Positions 9,591 through 20,772 of a stretch of DNA of 64,000 bases are shown piece after piece. The stretch is from Purpureocillium takamizusanense (lineage: Eukaryota > Ascomycota > Sordariomycetes > Hypocreales > Ophiocordycipitaceae). Numbering within the stretch: position 1 is the first letter of the stretch; every line of letters begins with the position of its first letter. The stretch lies in the NCBI RefSeq assembly GCF_022605165.1, contig NC_063070.1, forward strand, positions 3,286,001 to 3,350,000. The letters run 5' to 3'. The notes below the pieces were generated by a model. The model was not told the origin of the DNA, ran no database searches, and worked only from the letters and a program-made list of their open reading frames with translations. Made by a program: the position numbers and the translations under genes.

Positions 9591-12500
9591 CGGGATGGGA
9601 ATCCTAGATACGTTATAATGATGTTGAGTATTATCCCAAAACCTTGAGTCGCTAACTATCGGCATACCGAACCGCGAGGCGGAGATTCACCCGGCTTGGC
9701 ATGGAGATTTGCTTCTAAGTGGAGGGGGCTATTGAGCATTGCTCGGAGCGGTGTGGCCTGTGCAGACCGCACGAGACCCCGTGCCCCGGGCGCTCCTGCT
9801 CGGACCCGCCGAAATTCGGGGGCATTGTTGCATCCTCTCCCGTCGCGTGGCCAAGCGGGTTCAAGCACAGATCCGAGGTCGATCGGCGACCGCATAGACC
9901 TACTTTGTTAGAATGGCACATAGACATGTGGACGAGAGGTCCCTGCGCAAACGTTGACAGGCGCAGGCCAGGGACGGATATGTGGCCTAGCCGTCTCTAG
10001 TGGGATGTTGGTTGACGATGTCCTTGATCTCTATTGATTGGGCCAGGGGGGGCGAAACGAAGAGAGCAGGGTGTCGGCTGAGGATGGCGAAACAGCCACC
10101 TGCAGGTGATACGAGATGGCGGCATAACTGATGCCATTCCTCCACGCACACAAAGTAGTTGAATAATCTCCATTCCTTCAGCATACAGGACAAAACTCAG
10201 CCGAACTGGGATCGGGCCGGATAAAGCTGGGGTGTTTGTCAACCATGGAGAAGCTAGGGTTCAATGACTACGAATTAATGAATGCAAGTTAGTCTCCTGG
10301 TCTCGCATTTGACACAGTGCCTTCAACGTTCCTCGTATCAATGCGAGGCTTTTCATTCATGTGGTCAAGAGGCTACCCTGTGTCGACACGATTACGCACG
10401 GACCAGACCAGGATTGCATAGCTCGCACTTACGCTATATACATAAAACACAGCGATTCGTAGCCGGTTGAAGACCACCCATGATGCCTCAAAATTGTCCA
10501 CTCACTTGCGAGGAACGTCATAATATGTTGCTCTCGCAGGGTTCGATCTCCTCTCGCCCAGGGCTAAGACTCGCATCATCAACTCAATCTCGGAGAGGTG
10601 TTTTATTGGAACATGACCAGACGCCTCAGCATGGTTTGGAGATATGTCCCAACATACAATTTATCATCTCATCACAACATGTGACGGATGGTCGACGACA
10701 GGGCTTTGGCACATAGCAGGTATCTCGGGGGTGCGGCTTGTCAACCAACCACATGTGCTAGGACGAGCCATTTTGCAGTGACCTCGGGTGTTTTGTTGAC
10801 ATTCGAATCGTCTGCGCTCGTGCCATTGTGATAAGTAACCTTCGTTTGCCATCACGTGCGAAAGTGGGAGTGCCTCGTTCATGTCAGGTACGGCACTCGC
10901 TGTTACCCCAAGTTGGAACCATGCGTATATATTGCAGGGCGGGTGTACGACGTCGTGTGGAGCACATGGTTCCATGCGAGCTGGGCAGCCGTACATTGAA
11001 GCTCAGTGCGCACATGTCGGCGAGCACATCAGGCTGAGGCCGATGGGGCAGTCAGCGGGGCTTTCTTCACAACACGGTTTTTGCTGGTGTCCACCTGCCT
11101 CTCAAAGGGTTTCACGACATGGAAATCAAGGCTGAATGAAGACTTGGCGGGCTGGCCTTTTGCTTCCTGTCCGGCTTGTTATCTCTGTAATGACCGAGGG
11201 CCCGCGCCGGCAGATTATCGTCAGGTTCCTCCCCCCGTTCCTGCAGCAGGACGTCGTCCGAGAGTGAAACCCTGGCATGCAGGTGTGTGTGGTCTCGGTT
11301 TCTGATGTCCCGACGTGCGTATGGCTCGGGGCAGGTTTCTGCAGGTATGACAGACTCAGGGGGTGGGCACATCTTGGAGACAATGTCCAGCAATCTATCC
11401 CCTTGTGTCGCTTATAGCACATGCCAACCCACTGCAAGAACAAAACCAGGGAAATAATGGGTTGTGGCTCTTGCACAGCCAGGTCGAGACTCGAAGGAAC
11501 ACGAGGCGCGCTCATGCACAGCCGGGGAATGGGAAGCGAGGACAAGCTCGGCAATGTGCCGCATCGCCGTGGACGGGGTGACAATTGTGGTGCGGCAGCC
11601 AACCAGCTGATAAGTCTGTGCCAGCTGACCAAGTGATCGGCGCGGCCATGGACATGCAGCCGGCGCTGATGCAGGAGTGTAAACGCAACCCAGCCGGGGC
11701 AAACGAAATGCGGGTCGGCAGTGCAGCCAGCACTCCGCCCCAGCCGGCCCCCAGTTTGCGGGGTAGCGGGGATGAAGTGCGAGGGGGGAGAGTGCTTGTG
11801 CTCATAACTTGGTACGTAGCTGGTTCCAGAGGTTCATCCGAAAGTAATCTCTTCCTATTCGGTGTGGGTATGTGCATTCCATTCCTGGGGACTCCGCGCC
11901 TGGTGCCCCTAGAGTGCTCTGTCGTGGTCAAGGCACCCCAAGTGGCTACAAGTCGGATCATAATAATGGGCTGATATCCCGCTGCGCACCAGCAAATCTC
12001 GCTTTTGAATTCGGACGGAGTGGCCAAAACGTTTGGGGTCTGACCACGTGCGCGATCGTGGCTCGGAGGCTCTGTGGGCTAACTAACACTGCCAGCCGAC
12101 AACTAGGCCGCACGGATCTAGGCGACGTCGACTCTTTGGCGCCGATGGGCGCACAGGCGTCGGATGTCTTTCCGTTTTGGACATGCGATCGCCGCCCCAA
12201 CGCCAGCGCGAGCGGGGGGGGGGAGTTGACGCCCAACGCTAGAGTCGCAGCGACAAAGGCCCTTTTTCGTCCTACCTACTTGGTCAACCCGGCCAAGAGG
12301 CTAACTGCGCATAGGACCATCTGTTCGAAGATGGGATGGAAGAGCGGCACCCCTGGCGTGGAAGTGGTTTGCGTTGTATGGAGTCAGTTGGCTTATTAGA
12401 TGGCATCGCCGAGGAGTTCTTGGGCACACCGCTTGGCGCTCGCGATGAAGCATGTGCTTTTCTTTCGACTGTCCGCCGGCATACCAAAGCATACTACATG

Positions 12501-12626
12501 TCCCTCGGACAATAAATACAGCCCACGTCCCGGGCTTTGCTACTGATTGTCTTTCCTCACAGACAGCGCTAAGACGACTGGCATTCCCGCACGCGACATT
12601 GACCAATTTCTGTGAGCTTGGCCACA
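9591..12626. other. 3-kb gene-free stretch with a GC-rich patch
   Basis: I find no supported gene in about 3 kb. A more GC-rich patch at about 9660-9930 is open in more than one frame on each strand, but none matches a family I know. The last 120 bp are the cutinase promoter, with an AATAAATACA element at 12511-12520. Confidence 0.4.
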
Positions 12627-13469
12627 ATGGCTCGACTTATTACCCAGCTGCTGCCCCTGTTCCTGGCCGCTAGCCAAGTGCTGGCACTCCCAGCGCCATC
12701 ATCGTCCGATCTGGAGCGGCGAAACTGGCCAGATGTCACCGAGTTTGTGTCCAAGGTCGCGTCTCTGTTCCCTGTCAATGTTGCCATCAAGGACGTGTGC
12801 GGTGTCCTTACGGCCGGCGAGCTCTTCCTAGCCACGACCTTTGGGATCCCGACCACGGAAAACGATGCCTGCGGCGACGTCACGCTCATGTTTGCCCGGG
12901 GGACCTGCGACCCCGGCAACGTTGGCGTTCTTACGGGGCCTTTTTTCTTCAAGGCCCTCGAGGAGAAATTGCAAGGATCTGGTCGCTCGCTTGGTGTTCA
13001 GGGCGTGGCGTATCCTGCGAGCGTCGATGGATACCTCACAGGATCTCCGGGCAACGGCGAGAACTTGTGAGCACTGGGCACCACAAACCAACCCCCCCGC
13101 CAACAAGCAAAGCCCCATTATAGTGGCTAACAGCAGGACCAATCCAATAGCGCACACGCAATCCGAGACGTCGCGACAAAGTGTCCCAGCACGAAGATTG
13201 TACTCAGCGGATATTCGCAGGGCGGAATGGTGGTGCACGGCGCCACAACCAACCTCGATGCGAGCGTCATGTCTAGGGTCAGCGCCGTGGTCATTTTTGG
13301 CGACCCGTATGCGAAACGGGCTGTGGATAACATTGATGCGTCCAAGGTGCACGTCATATGCCACGAAGGAGACAATATCTGCGATAACGGCCCCATCATC
13401 CTACCTCAGCACCTGACGTATGCGCTGGACGCTGATTCTGCGGCCGATTTCGTCGTTTCAAAAGTCTGA
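12627..13469 (+). CDS. Cutinase (secreted serine esterase)
   Basis: An extracellular esterase of 252 aa that hydrolyses cutin or similar polyesters. Exons 12627-13066 and 13151-13469 are joined in phase 2. The N-terminus is a clear signal peptide (MARLITQLLPLFLAASQVLA) followed by a Leu-Glu-Arg-Arg Kex2-like site. The catalytic serine is S169 in GYSQGG. The catalytic Asp is in CHEGDNIC and the His in PQHLTYALD, in the order and spacing of cutinases. Paired cysteines occur around CGD, CD, KCP, C and IC. A TATA-like AATAAATACA lies about 110 bp upstream of the chosen ATG. It fits plant-cell-wall or insect-cuticle degrading lifestyles, but cutinases are widespread in ascomycetes. Confidence 0.94.
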
Positions 13470-14838
13470 TGCTTGAGCTTGAAGAATGGCTCCCCCTCGA
13501 TCGTGTTGATCGTGATGGCATGGGCGAGCAGTGTCTGGGCTCTAGACCAATGGCGACATGTGATGTACATAGTTGACTAGCGCCGTCTTGCCAGCGTTTC
13601 CGAATAGCGGTGCAATTATGAAGTAAACGATCTCCGAGACCACTACGACCAGCAGCCCAGACACGAGACGTGTATTTGGTAAATGGTAGCAACACTACTG
13701 TCAGTCCATTCGGGCTGGCCCGTTTCCCTACCCAAAATGGGTGACGATATCGACTGTCATTGGGTAACTACTACACTTATTGACGGGGAACCGCAGCGGA
13801 GAATGCGACCAGCCAGCAGGTGTCAAGGGGCTGCAGGGTTCGGGTCAGTGGACCGCTTGAACCACGATCGCGTCAAGGGCAACGGAGCAGCGCGGTAAAG
13901 GGAGGCTCTTCCGGCGATCACGGCCGGAGATGGAGACGCCACCGCCGCCTATCCGGACCTGGAGTATTACTGGTCGTGCATCATTATTTATTAGTAGGCA
14001 CGTCAGTGCCATAACGGCCTGCGCGCCTCTCAGTGGTGGCGTGTGCGGCGTCTGGCTGCTTTGTTTGGTGCGGTTGGGTAAGTTTATAAGCCGATTGGAA
14101 GACATGGATAACCCGGCGCTGTTTCCAGGGACTGGGTGATGGGTGAGCTGCACTAACTACACACACGACAAAGAAAGCACGGAGTACGAAGTACAGTGCG
14201 GGGTGATTTCTTCTTCGCATAATCTCATCTTAACAATATTGTTCCAACGACAGGGCCGACAATTTGTCCCCGGTGCTTCGACGCCCTTCGCGTGGCAGCC
14301 AGCATGGCAGCCAGCCGGGGAGGGCCCCTGCCGGGCCATTTTGCCACGTACTTCGTACGACAAGCCGTAATCGCCCTGAATCGCCGCGTGCGCGCGCCGC
14401 GCCTCTTGATACGTCGTGATGCAGACCGAACCAGCAGAGCCCCTGTCACTGGCAGGCCACGCATCCAATGGATACAGATTCCTCTCATAGCGAGCCCCCA
14501 GGCTGCTCCACTCGAGCCGATTTTTATATCATGCGCGCTACTCCGAATGTGTCACGACAGGCAAGAAAAATAATTGGCACACACACCTGGGCAGAGAGAG
14601 AGGGCCCATGAAGTACGAATTACGACACGCGCGCGTGCGCAAGGCCGTGGCGTATGCCCGGCGGTTGCCGCAATGGCAGGATGGCCGGCCAACTGGTCCA
14701 GACTGTGCGATGGCCTGCCTGCAAACTTTTTTTTTTTGCCATCCAGCACAGAATGAGAGACTGTCTGTTGCCAGCTTCATCACCAGCCGTAGCTGTAGCT
14801 GCTCGTTGCGGTGTTTGGGCGCGCGCGCGCATGCGGTG
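13470..14838. other. Intergenic, no gene seen
   Basis: About 1.4 kb between the cutinase and the glycosyltransferase. It contains a short tandem repeat of TGGCAGCCAGC (near 14291-14312), a run of 11 T (14727-14739 region) and a GC alternation at 14819-14830. No gene is supported. Confidence 0.4.
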
Positions 14839-16755
14839 ATGCTTCGGATCACAGGCGTTCTCGGGGCGCTGCCCCCGCTATCCTCCTACGTCGCTGGCCG
14901 GAAGAGACTGCGCTTGATAGTCCTGGCCAGCGCCCTACTCTTTGCGCTCGTGTTCTTCTTGTTTGGCCATGTCTCGGCCCCTTTCCCGTCGGTCAGTCTC
15001 GGAGCCCCTGGCTGGACTCACAAGCGGCCCGCCAGCAACGCGCCGCCTCACAACGAGCACCGACGCCACCCCATCGACGACCTGATTGAAGATGCGAATC
15101 GTCACTTTCGAGGCCTGCTGTCCAGGCGATCGTACTCGGTCGCCCAGGCGGCAGCGCGCTACCGGGAGCGCCGAGGCCGCCATCCTCCTCCAGGCTTCGA
15201 CGCCTGGTTCGCACAAGCCCAAAAGGATGGAGCGGTGATTGTCGAAGAATTTTTCGACAGGATACATCATGACATCAACCCATTCTGGGGTCTCGAGCCG
15301 AGGGACTTACGGGCGCAAACGACGGTTCAGCCGCAAGTCATTCGCGTCCGCAATGGCGAGGCTTCATTCGTAACGGACGATCCAAACCGCCAGCCGTGGA
15401 TCCAGCACTGGACGGAACTGGTCAAAGACATGATGCCACACCTACCGGATCTCGATATGGTCATCAACTACATGGATGAGACGCGGATTCTTGTCCCCTG
15501 GGAGAAGATTGCCGAGTACATCAAGGCAGAGCAGGCGAGCAGGAAGCTAATAGACCCCAAGGCAGCCACGACCGCATACAGCGGTCTCAAGGATGTAGAG
15601 GGCTTAAAAACCCCCTATGATCCGGGCTGGATCTCGGGCGATGCGCCAAAGTTTTGGGATTACCTGCGCGCAGCGTGCCCTCCCGAATCCCCCAGTCGAA
15701 ATGTGGCTGCCCTTGCCACGTTCAACGTTTCGATCGACTACCCAATGGAACCTATGCCGTTTACGTTTCAAGGCTTCATACGGAATTTCACACAAGCACA
15801 GGATCCCTGTCTCCAGCCGCATCTACGTGGCATGCATGGAACGTTCATCGAAAGCGTTAGCATGTCGACGACCCGCAGCCTCCTTCCTATGTTCGCCGGT
15901 TCTAAGTTGCCCCAGAACAACGAAATACTGATACCGGGTGCCATGTACCTATCCGACCGAGAGTTCTATAACGGAGGGGAGACGCATGGCCCCAACTGGT
16001 CCTACAAGAGAAATGGCTTAATCTGGCGCGGCACTGCTTCCGGCGGTCGGAACAAGGAAGACACTTGGTGGCACTTTCATCGTCATCGATTTGTTCAAAT
16101 GATGAACGGAACGACAGTCGCGGCGTTGGAGGCGGGAAACGAGGCTCGTGGGCCGACGTTTCGTCTACTCCCGAAATCCAGGTACTCATTACCATCACAG
16201 ATTCAGGGCAAGCTCGGCGAGTGGCTGTCTACCTTTTCCGACGTCGCTTTCGTGAATCTGGAATGCCATCCTTACGCGGAAGAAGAAGTCGGGACCGGCC
16301 CGGACAAACATATGGAGATGCGCAGGACATGCCCTTATTCGTCCCCATATATGGCTATTCGGCCTGGAAAGCCCATGAAGGAGCAATACGAGTATAAGTA
16401 CTTGCCCGATGTCGACGGAAACTCCTTCAGCGCGCGTTGGAGGGCCTTTTTACAATCCACGAGTATGCCCCTGAAAGCGACCATCTATAGCGAGTGGCAC
16501 GACGATAGGATCATTCCGTGGGTGCATTTCGTGCCCTTTGACAACTCGTATGGCGATATTTACGCCATCATGGACTATTTCCTAGATGGAAGAGATAAGG
16601 CAGCAGAGATTATCGCCACCGAGGGAAAGAAGTGGACCGAGCAGGTGTACAGGCGTGAAGACATGAAGCTCTACGTCTGGAGACTGCTACTCGAATATGC
16701 CAGAGTGGTTGACGATAAGAGAGACTCCCTGGCGTACGTTGAAGATCTGAAGTAG
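14839..16755 (+). CDS. GT90/CAP10-type glycosyltransferase, type II membrane protein
   Basis: A Golgi-type glycosyltransferase of 638 aa and one exon. The frame stays open for 77 codons upstream to 14608, but I place the start at 14839 (MLRITGVLGALPPL), because that ATG is followed by a basic stretch and one membrane span (RLIVLASALLFALVFFLFGH), as in type II Golgi enzymes. The upstream extension is low-complexity. The luminal part has the CAP10 pattern: GLEPRDLRAQT, GMHGTF, LPMFAGSKLPQNNEIL, GLIWRGTASGGRNKED and DVAFVNLECHP. Near the end, DVDGNSFSARWRAFLQS and ATIYSEWHDDRIIPWVHFVP match the family signature. In Cryptococcus, CAP10/CAP64-type proteins act in capsule polysaccharide formation. 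In ascomycetes the acceptor is mostly unknown. Confidence 0.9.
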   Translation: MLRITGVLGALPPLSSYVAGRKRLRLIVLASALLFALVFFLFGHVSAPFPSVSLGAPGWTHKRPASNAPPHNEHRRHPIDDLIEDANRHFRGLLSRRSYSVAQAAARYRERRGRHPPPGFDAWFAQAQKDGAVIVEEFFDRIHHDINPFWGLEPRDLRAQTTVQPQVIRVRNGEASFVTDDPNRQPWIQHWTELVKDMMPHLPDLDMVINYMDETRILVPWEKIAEYIKAEQASRKLIDPKAATTAYSGLKDVEGLKTPYDPGWISGDAPKFWDYLRAACPPESPSRNVAALATFNVSIDYPMEPMPFTFQGFIRNFTQAQDPCLQPHLRGMHGTFIESVSMSTTRSLLPMFAGSKLPQNNEILIPGAMYLSDREFYNGGETHGPNWSYKRNGLIWRGTASGGRNKEDTWWHFHRHRFVQMMNGTTVAALEAGNEARGPTFRLLPKSRYSLPSQIQGKLGEWLSTFSDVAFVNLECHPYAEEEVGTGPDKHMEMRRTCPYSSPYMAIRPGKPMKEQYEYKYLPDVDGNSFSARWRAFLQSTSMPLKATIYSEWHDDRIIPWVHFVPFDNSYGDIYAIMDYFLDGRDKAAEIIATEGKKWTEQVYRREDMKLYVWRLLLEYARVVDDKRDSLAYVEDLK

Positions 16756-17107
16756 TCGGGTCCAGCGTCACGGAACGTTTCTCTACGGGGCGGCGTTGTA
16801 ATAAATGTAATAACCAGTACAGGGGACCGTCACCGATATACAGAAGAGCGAGGGAATTGGCCATGCATTAATCACCCTGGTGTTCATGGTTGGATCCTGC
16901 GTGATACGCTATGGGCGGGCTTGCATCCCTAAGCGTCGATAGTCGACACTTTGTAAGAGCATGAAGCATTTCATTGATGTCTGTTCATGGCAATCTGCCT
17001 CAGCTGGCGGACTAGCTCCAGCGACTGGTTCACCCAATGTATTCTCGAAACCGCCATTCGGAGCGTCAACCCGCGAAAGCAGTCGTAAGGGGCCGACATG
17101 CTTCGCC
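16756..17107. other. Short convergent intergenic region
   Basis: 350 bp between the convergent stops of the glycosyltransferase and the decarboxylase-like gene. It should hold both 3' UTRs. Nothing else is seen. Confidence 0.5.
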
Positions 17108-18363
17108 TCACGGCGCTCTAGCCAAGATCGTACCCATCTTTGAGTAGGTATCCCCTGACGACGCAACGAAATTGTCAACCTTGAGCCCAGCCTTGGCTTG
17201 GAAGACAACAATAATGTCCGACCCGCCGAACAGGAAGCAGGAAATCTCGTCTCCCTTCTTGAGCACATCTCCCTTCTTCACCGACAGCTTAACAGACGAG
17301 ACTTGGGCCATGCCAATGGGCAACACGGCGACCTTGCCCAGAACAGGGTTGTCGATGACCACCATTCCGCGCATTTGAAGGAACTGGTACCCAGGGCTAT
17401 CGGGGGCATCCGGCCCACACATGACGCGGATAGGCTGGCATTTGGCGTTGACCTCGAGATAGGCGGCGCCTTGTATGTTCTTGGCCTCGATGACAGTACC
17501 GGCGACGGGTGCGTGTTGGCGGTGATAGTTGAATGTGTTCAAAAAGGCATGCATCCAGACGCCACCGTCAAAGTCGTTCGCAAATTCACTGCCCTGCAAG
17601 AGCGACCCGATTGTCCACGGGAGGTTCTTGATCATCACGACTCCTCCAGACTGAATGCTGACGATGCTCTGATCGGTGATTGAGTTGTCATACGTGCAGT
17701 CAGCCGGGTAGACAATGACCTTGTCGTCCGCTGGCGAGTCAATGGGTCTCGCTCCGGGCTTTAGATGGCGGGCGAAGAACTCGTTGAAGGTTCGAAAGCC
17801 TCCTGGTGGCACTAGGGCCTCTTCGTAATTGTATGGGGGTGAATCTTTGAAGGACTGCAGAGACTCGGGGGTGATGGAAGCAGGAGTGTCCATGAAGAGC
17901 CCAATGAGCTGAGCATACACAACGACCCACGACGAGAGCCAGGTCAGGGGCTGGCCGACCTGGTCGGGGAGGATGGGAGTCTGCAGCCCCGCTAGTGGCT
18001 CCTGGCCAAGGACAAAAACATGCAGAGAATGTCGTAAATGTCCTTTCCCTCATAGTTCTCATGAGGAATCCACTTCAAGAGGTCGTTGGCGAACTCGAGG
18101 AAGGAACGAGCGTCTGTAATGTTGAGCTTGTCCATGAAGTCGGGCAGCTTCTCGCGAGCGTTTGCCACTGCGGTCTGTAAGCCATTCGGGCTCACCTCCT
18201 CCAGGTATCCGATCAAGATGATGATGATGGGGTTGAAGATGACAGGACTGTCACCGATCACGGGCGCCGCTGGGACTCCCGGCCGGCCTGGTTTCGGCGC
18301 GAAGACGGGGGGCGGCTGAAGGCCGATTTCCGAGTCTGGGGCGGTTGGAAGACCGGAAGGCAT
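17108..18363 (-). CDS. Soluble phosphatidylserine-decarboxylase-like protein, apparent 1-nt frameshift
   Basis: A member of the pyruvoyl-dependent phosphatidylserine decarboxylase family, about 418 aa if the frame is restored. The first frame (18363 to about 18019) encodes the N-terminal domain ending EGKDIYDILCM. The second frame (about 18018 to 17108) continues VLGQEPLAGLQTPILPD and carries the catalytic domain: FNYHRQHAPVAGT (conserved His), MAQVSS and FLFGGSDIIVVF. The GGS Ser stands at the self-cleavage site that makes the pyruvoyl group. The two frames meet in a run of five T on the coding strand (plus 18014-18018). One extra T would join them, and no GT..AG intron fits. There is no membrane segment or mitochondrial leader. 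This soluble subgroup includes PsiD, an L-tryptophan decarboxylase, so the substrate may be an amino acid. The break may be real or an assembly error. Confidence 0.8.
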
Positions 18364-19374
18364 GGCTGATGGAATGGAGAGTTCAATATACTAGAAGGCT
18401 TGTATGTAGAGCAGGTGCACGCTGCATATAAGAGCAGAATGTGATGGAAGCTTAAGGTTGAAGAGAGCGCACGCCCCGAGGACGAGAGGGCTCATATATA
18501 TACCTGAAGATGTCCTGAAACGCCTTGGCGCTGTCCATTATAGACGGTGGAGTCTATTATAGACGGCAGTTGGTGATACGACAGATCAACGCAGCTTTGG
18601 TGAGACGAGAACGTCAGCCAGGCTATCATTGTATACGCATGCAGGTGATTGCAGAGCAAGGACGCAGATTCATGACGACAGGCGCGATTCCCTCGATGGG
18701 GTATCGAGCACATGAAACAAAGTGAAGAACGGGCGCAAAAGTACCGTGCAGCAAGACGGTACGACGCTGAGCTTGATGCAACTCCCCTCGTATCGTGACG
18801 GCAATGTATCGGGTCCCGAATCGTGTTGCCCGCTGGGGTTGACTTGGGAGATGGACTTGACTCGGGGGGGTGTTTTGCTCCCGCCAACCTCGAACGACCA
18901 TGCGCGCGTGTTCATGTCGGTCGTAGCCAGAGGAGCCTGCGGCGACTTCTTGTAAGTCAAGAGGCGTCTTTTGCATCATTTGGGAACCATGAAGGCTGTC
19001 AAAGGAGAGGAGACTCCCGCGAGATAATAGAGCACATAACTGCTACGGTGCTGGCTCGTTGTGGTATGTGCTCCTCGCTATGTAGGACGCGTCAAGCTGC
19101 ATCCATCAATGTCCGTCGGCATATGCGGGTCGAGCCGCGCCTGGGATTTATGTGCATAGTGGCGACGCAGACGTTGGACGGATAATACACTTCTCTGAAG
19201 CCTCGACGTCTGTTGATGTTGTATTCGTACACCGTAGAGTTGACTGGACTGGGAGCGCGTCCCTGCCGACGTCGCATCTCCCGCCCGACATGAAGTCAAT
19301 ACTACATGCAAGGAGTCGCCAGCCCAGTCTGTGATTGATTCGATGGTGCACAGAGGTGAGGTGAGGCGTCGCTA
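18364..19374. other. Intergenic region upstream of the decarboxylase-like gene
   Basis: About 1 kb with no supported gene. It holds the decarboxylase promoter on one side and the 3' end of the GNAT gene on the other. The direct repeat at 18537-18566 is listed separately. Confidence 0.4.
18537..18566. repeat. Two direct copies of ATTATAGACGG, 19-bp period
   Basis: ATTATAGACGG occurs at 18537-18547 and again at 18556-18566, 174-203 bp upstream of the decarboxylase-like start codon. Paired copies of an 11-mer at a period of nearly two helical turns could be a tandem operator. There is no further evidence. Confidence 0.45.
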
Positions 19375-19995
19375 CTACATCAGCTTCTTACTAAAATACA
19401 TGACTCCGTCCAATGGACTGGCATTGTAGGGAGCAGTCTCCTCGAAGCCCTCGGAGATGTATAGTTTGACGGCAGCCTGCATCTTTATCATTGTGTCGAG
19501 CAGCACTTCGCTGTACCCCGCTTGCCGGGCCTTGACTGTAACCTCGCGGACCAGGGCGCGTGAGACTTGCCTGCCCCTTGCCTCAGGGTAGACGAAGAGC
19601 CTCTTGATTTCGCAGTAGCGCGTCGCCGCGTTGTCAGGGCTGCGCTGCTGCTGCTGCTGCTGCTGCCGTTGGCGCAAGAACCGCGGCTCCAGCTCGATTG
19701 GCCTCATGGCTATGCAGCCAAGAACGTTCTGAGACAGGGGATCGATGGCCAGGAGCAGCGCGCCAGACGGCGGCACGTACTTGCCGGGCAGTCCCTTGCG
19801 TTCGGCGGCGTAGTCTTGGAAGGAAATGTCCATGTCGAGCCATTCGGTGTATGTGTCGAAGCACCTCTCAGCCGCAGCAATGTCGGCAGCGGCTTCGACT
19901 TGCCGGATCACCACGGGGGCTGCCGCTGCTGCTGCTGTTGGTGGCGCCGCGGGCTCGGTAGGGTTCATGCTCTTCTCGTTGGTGGGGCCCGGCAT
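19375..19995 (-). CDS. GNAT-family N-acetyltransferase with a polyglutamine insert
   Basis: A single-exon protein of 206 aa, predicted to move an acetyl group from acetyl-CoA to an amine. The GNAT core is clear: VVIRQVEAAADIAAAERCF (motif C region), LGCIAMRPIEL, then CEIKRLFVYPEARGRQVSRA with the acetyl-CoA loop R-G-R-Q-V-S at the motif A position, followed by GYSEVLLDTMIKMQAAVKLY and EGFEETAPYN (motif B). Between two core strands sits FLRQRQ plus a run of seven Gln encoded by CTG/CAG-type repeats (plus strand 19645-19668), and there is an Ala-rich tract at the N-terminus. The substrate is unknown. It is divergent from the TMEM16 gene over about 780 bp. Confidence 0.88.
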   Translation of the reverse strand: MPGPTNEKSMNPTEPAAPPTAAAAAAPVVIRQVEAAADIAAAERCFDTYTEWLDMDISFQDYAAERKGLPGKYVPPSGALLLAIDPLSQNVLGCIAMRPIELEPRFLRQRQQQQQQQRSPDNAATRYCEIKRLFVYPEARGRQVSRALVREVTVKARQAGYSEVLLDTMIKMQAAVKLYISEGFEETAPYNASPLDGVMYFSKKLM

Positions 19996-20772
19996 AACGG
20001 CACTGCGACCGACAGGGTGGGAGTTCTGGAGACCCCGGTGAGTCGTGAGTCGTGACGCGCGGGGCGCGAGGGTGGATTGTCAAGTCAATCTGTTGTGTGA
20101 TGGCGATGGATGTCGTCGACGTCGTCAGTGTTGAGTCGTTGACCGTTCGCTCCACGCAAACCGTCCGTCGCGGCAATGGCCTCACAGGGCGCGCAAAGAC
20201 ATGTCACGCTTCACCGATCTTCGGAGCCTTTTTTTCGTCTTTACGCCGGCCCGGTGCTAGACGCCAGCCACCGAGCTTCAATGGCCTGCAACCCGGGCCG
20301 GGCCCCCTCGGCGGGTGGTTCCTTTGCCCGTGGCGCAGCGCATCGCCTGTGGAGTGCGGTGACGCACCTCGGATTCTCTCCTGACGCACCGTACGTACAA
20401 TGTGTTTTGAAATCTTTCAAGTATTATTAGCTAATACGGCCGGGGGCAGAGAGAGCTTGGGGTCGGAGGCTGTCCGTGAGCCTGACCTTGACCCTGAGGA
20501 TTACTTCACAACAACAAAGAAAAAGAACGATATCGTCTTTGGGCTGGAAATTGCCACGCGTCGCTCGCTTTCCCCTCCGTCGTCCCACGATTGTGCTCTC
20601 AAGACTCAATTTGAATGCATGGAGCGACACCTGCGACACCTGCCTCAACCGCCATCAACCGATCGTGGACCCCTTCACGCGCACCGCACCGATCTAGGAG
20701 CCGCCGCTTGTGAAGGGTCCCTTCGGCCGGTGCCGCCGCAACAACAACCCGCACCTGGCTGAACGGCGGGTA
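19996..20772. promoter_or_regulatory. Divergent promoter region, GNAT and TMEM16 genes
   Basis: About 780 bp between divergent start codons, holding both promoters and 5' UTRs. No conserved site stands out by eye. Confidence 0.4.

Noticed and set aside
9660..9930. GC-rich patch considered as a structured RNA or gene fragment
   Set aside because: No motif of 5S rRNA, SRP RNA or a known protein family could be recognised.
10535..10560. GGTTCGATCTC, similar to a tRNA B box
   Set aside because: No matching A box, acceptor stem or T-arm pairing around it.
14608..14838. 77-codon in-frame extension before the GT90 start
   Set aside because: It is low-complexity, passes through a T run and a GC alternation, and would bury the type II membrane anchor. 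The ATG at 14839 gives the expected architecture.
20427..20760. Open frames upstream of the TMEM16 gene
   Set aside because: No homology features, and the first ATG of the scramblase at 20773 fits the family length.
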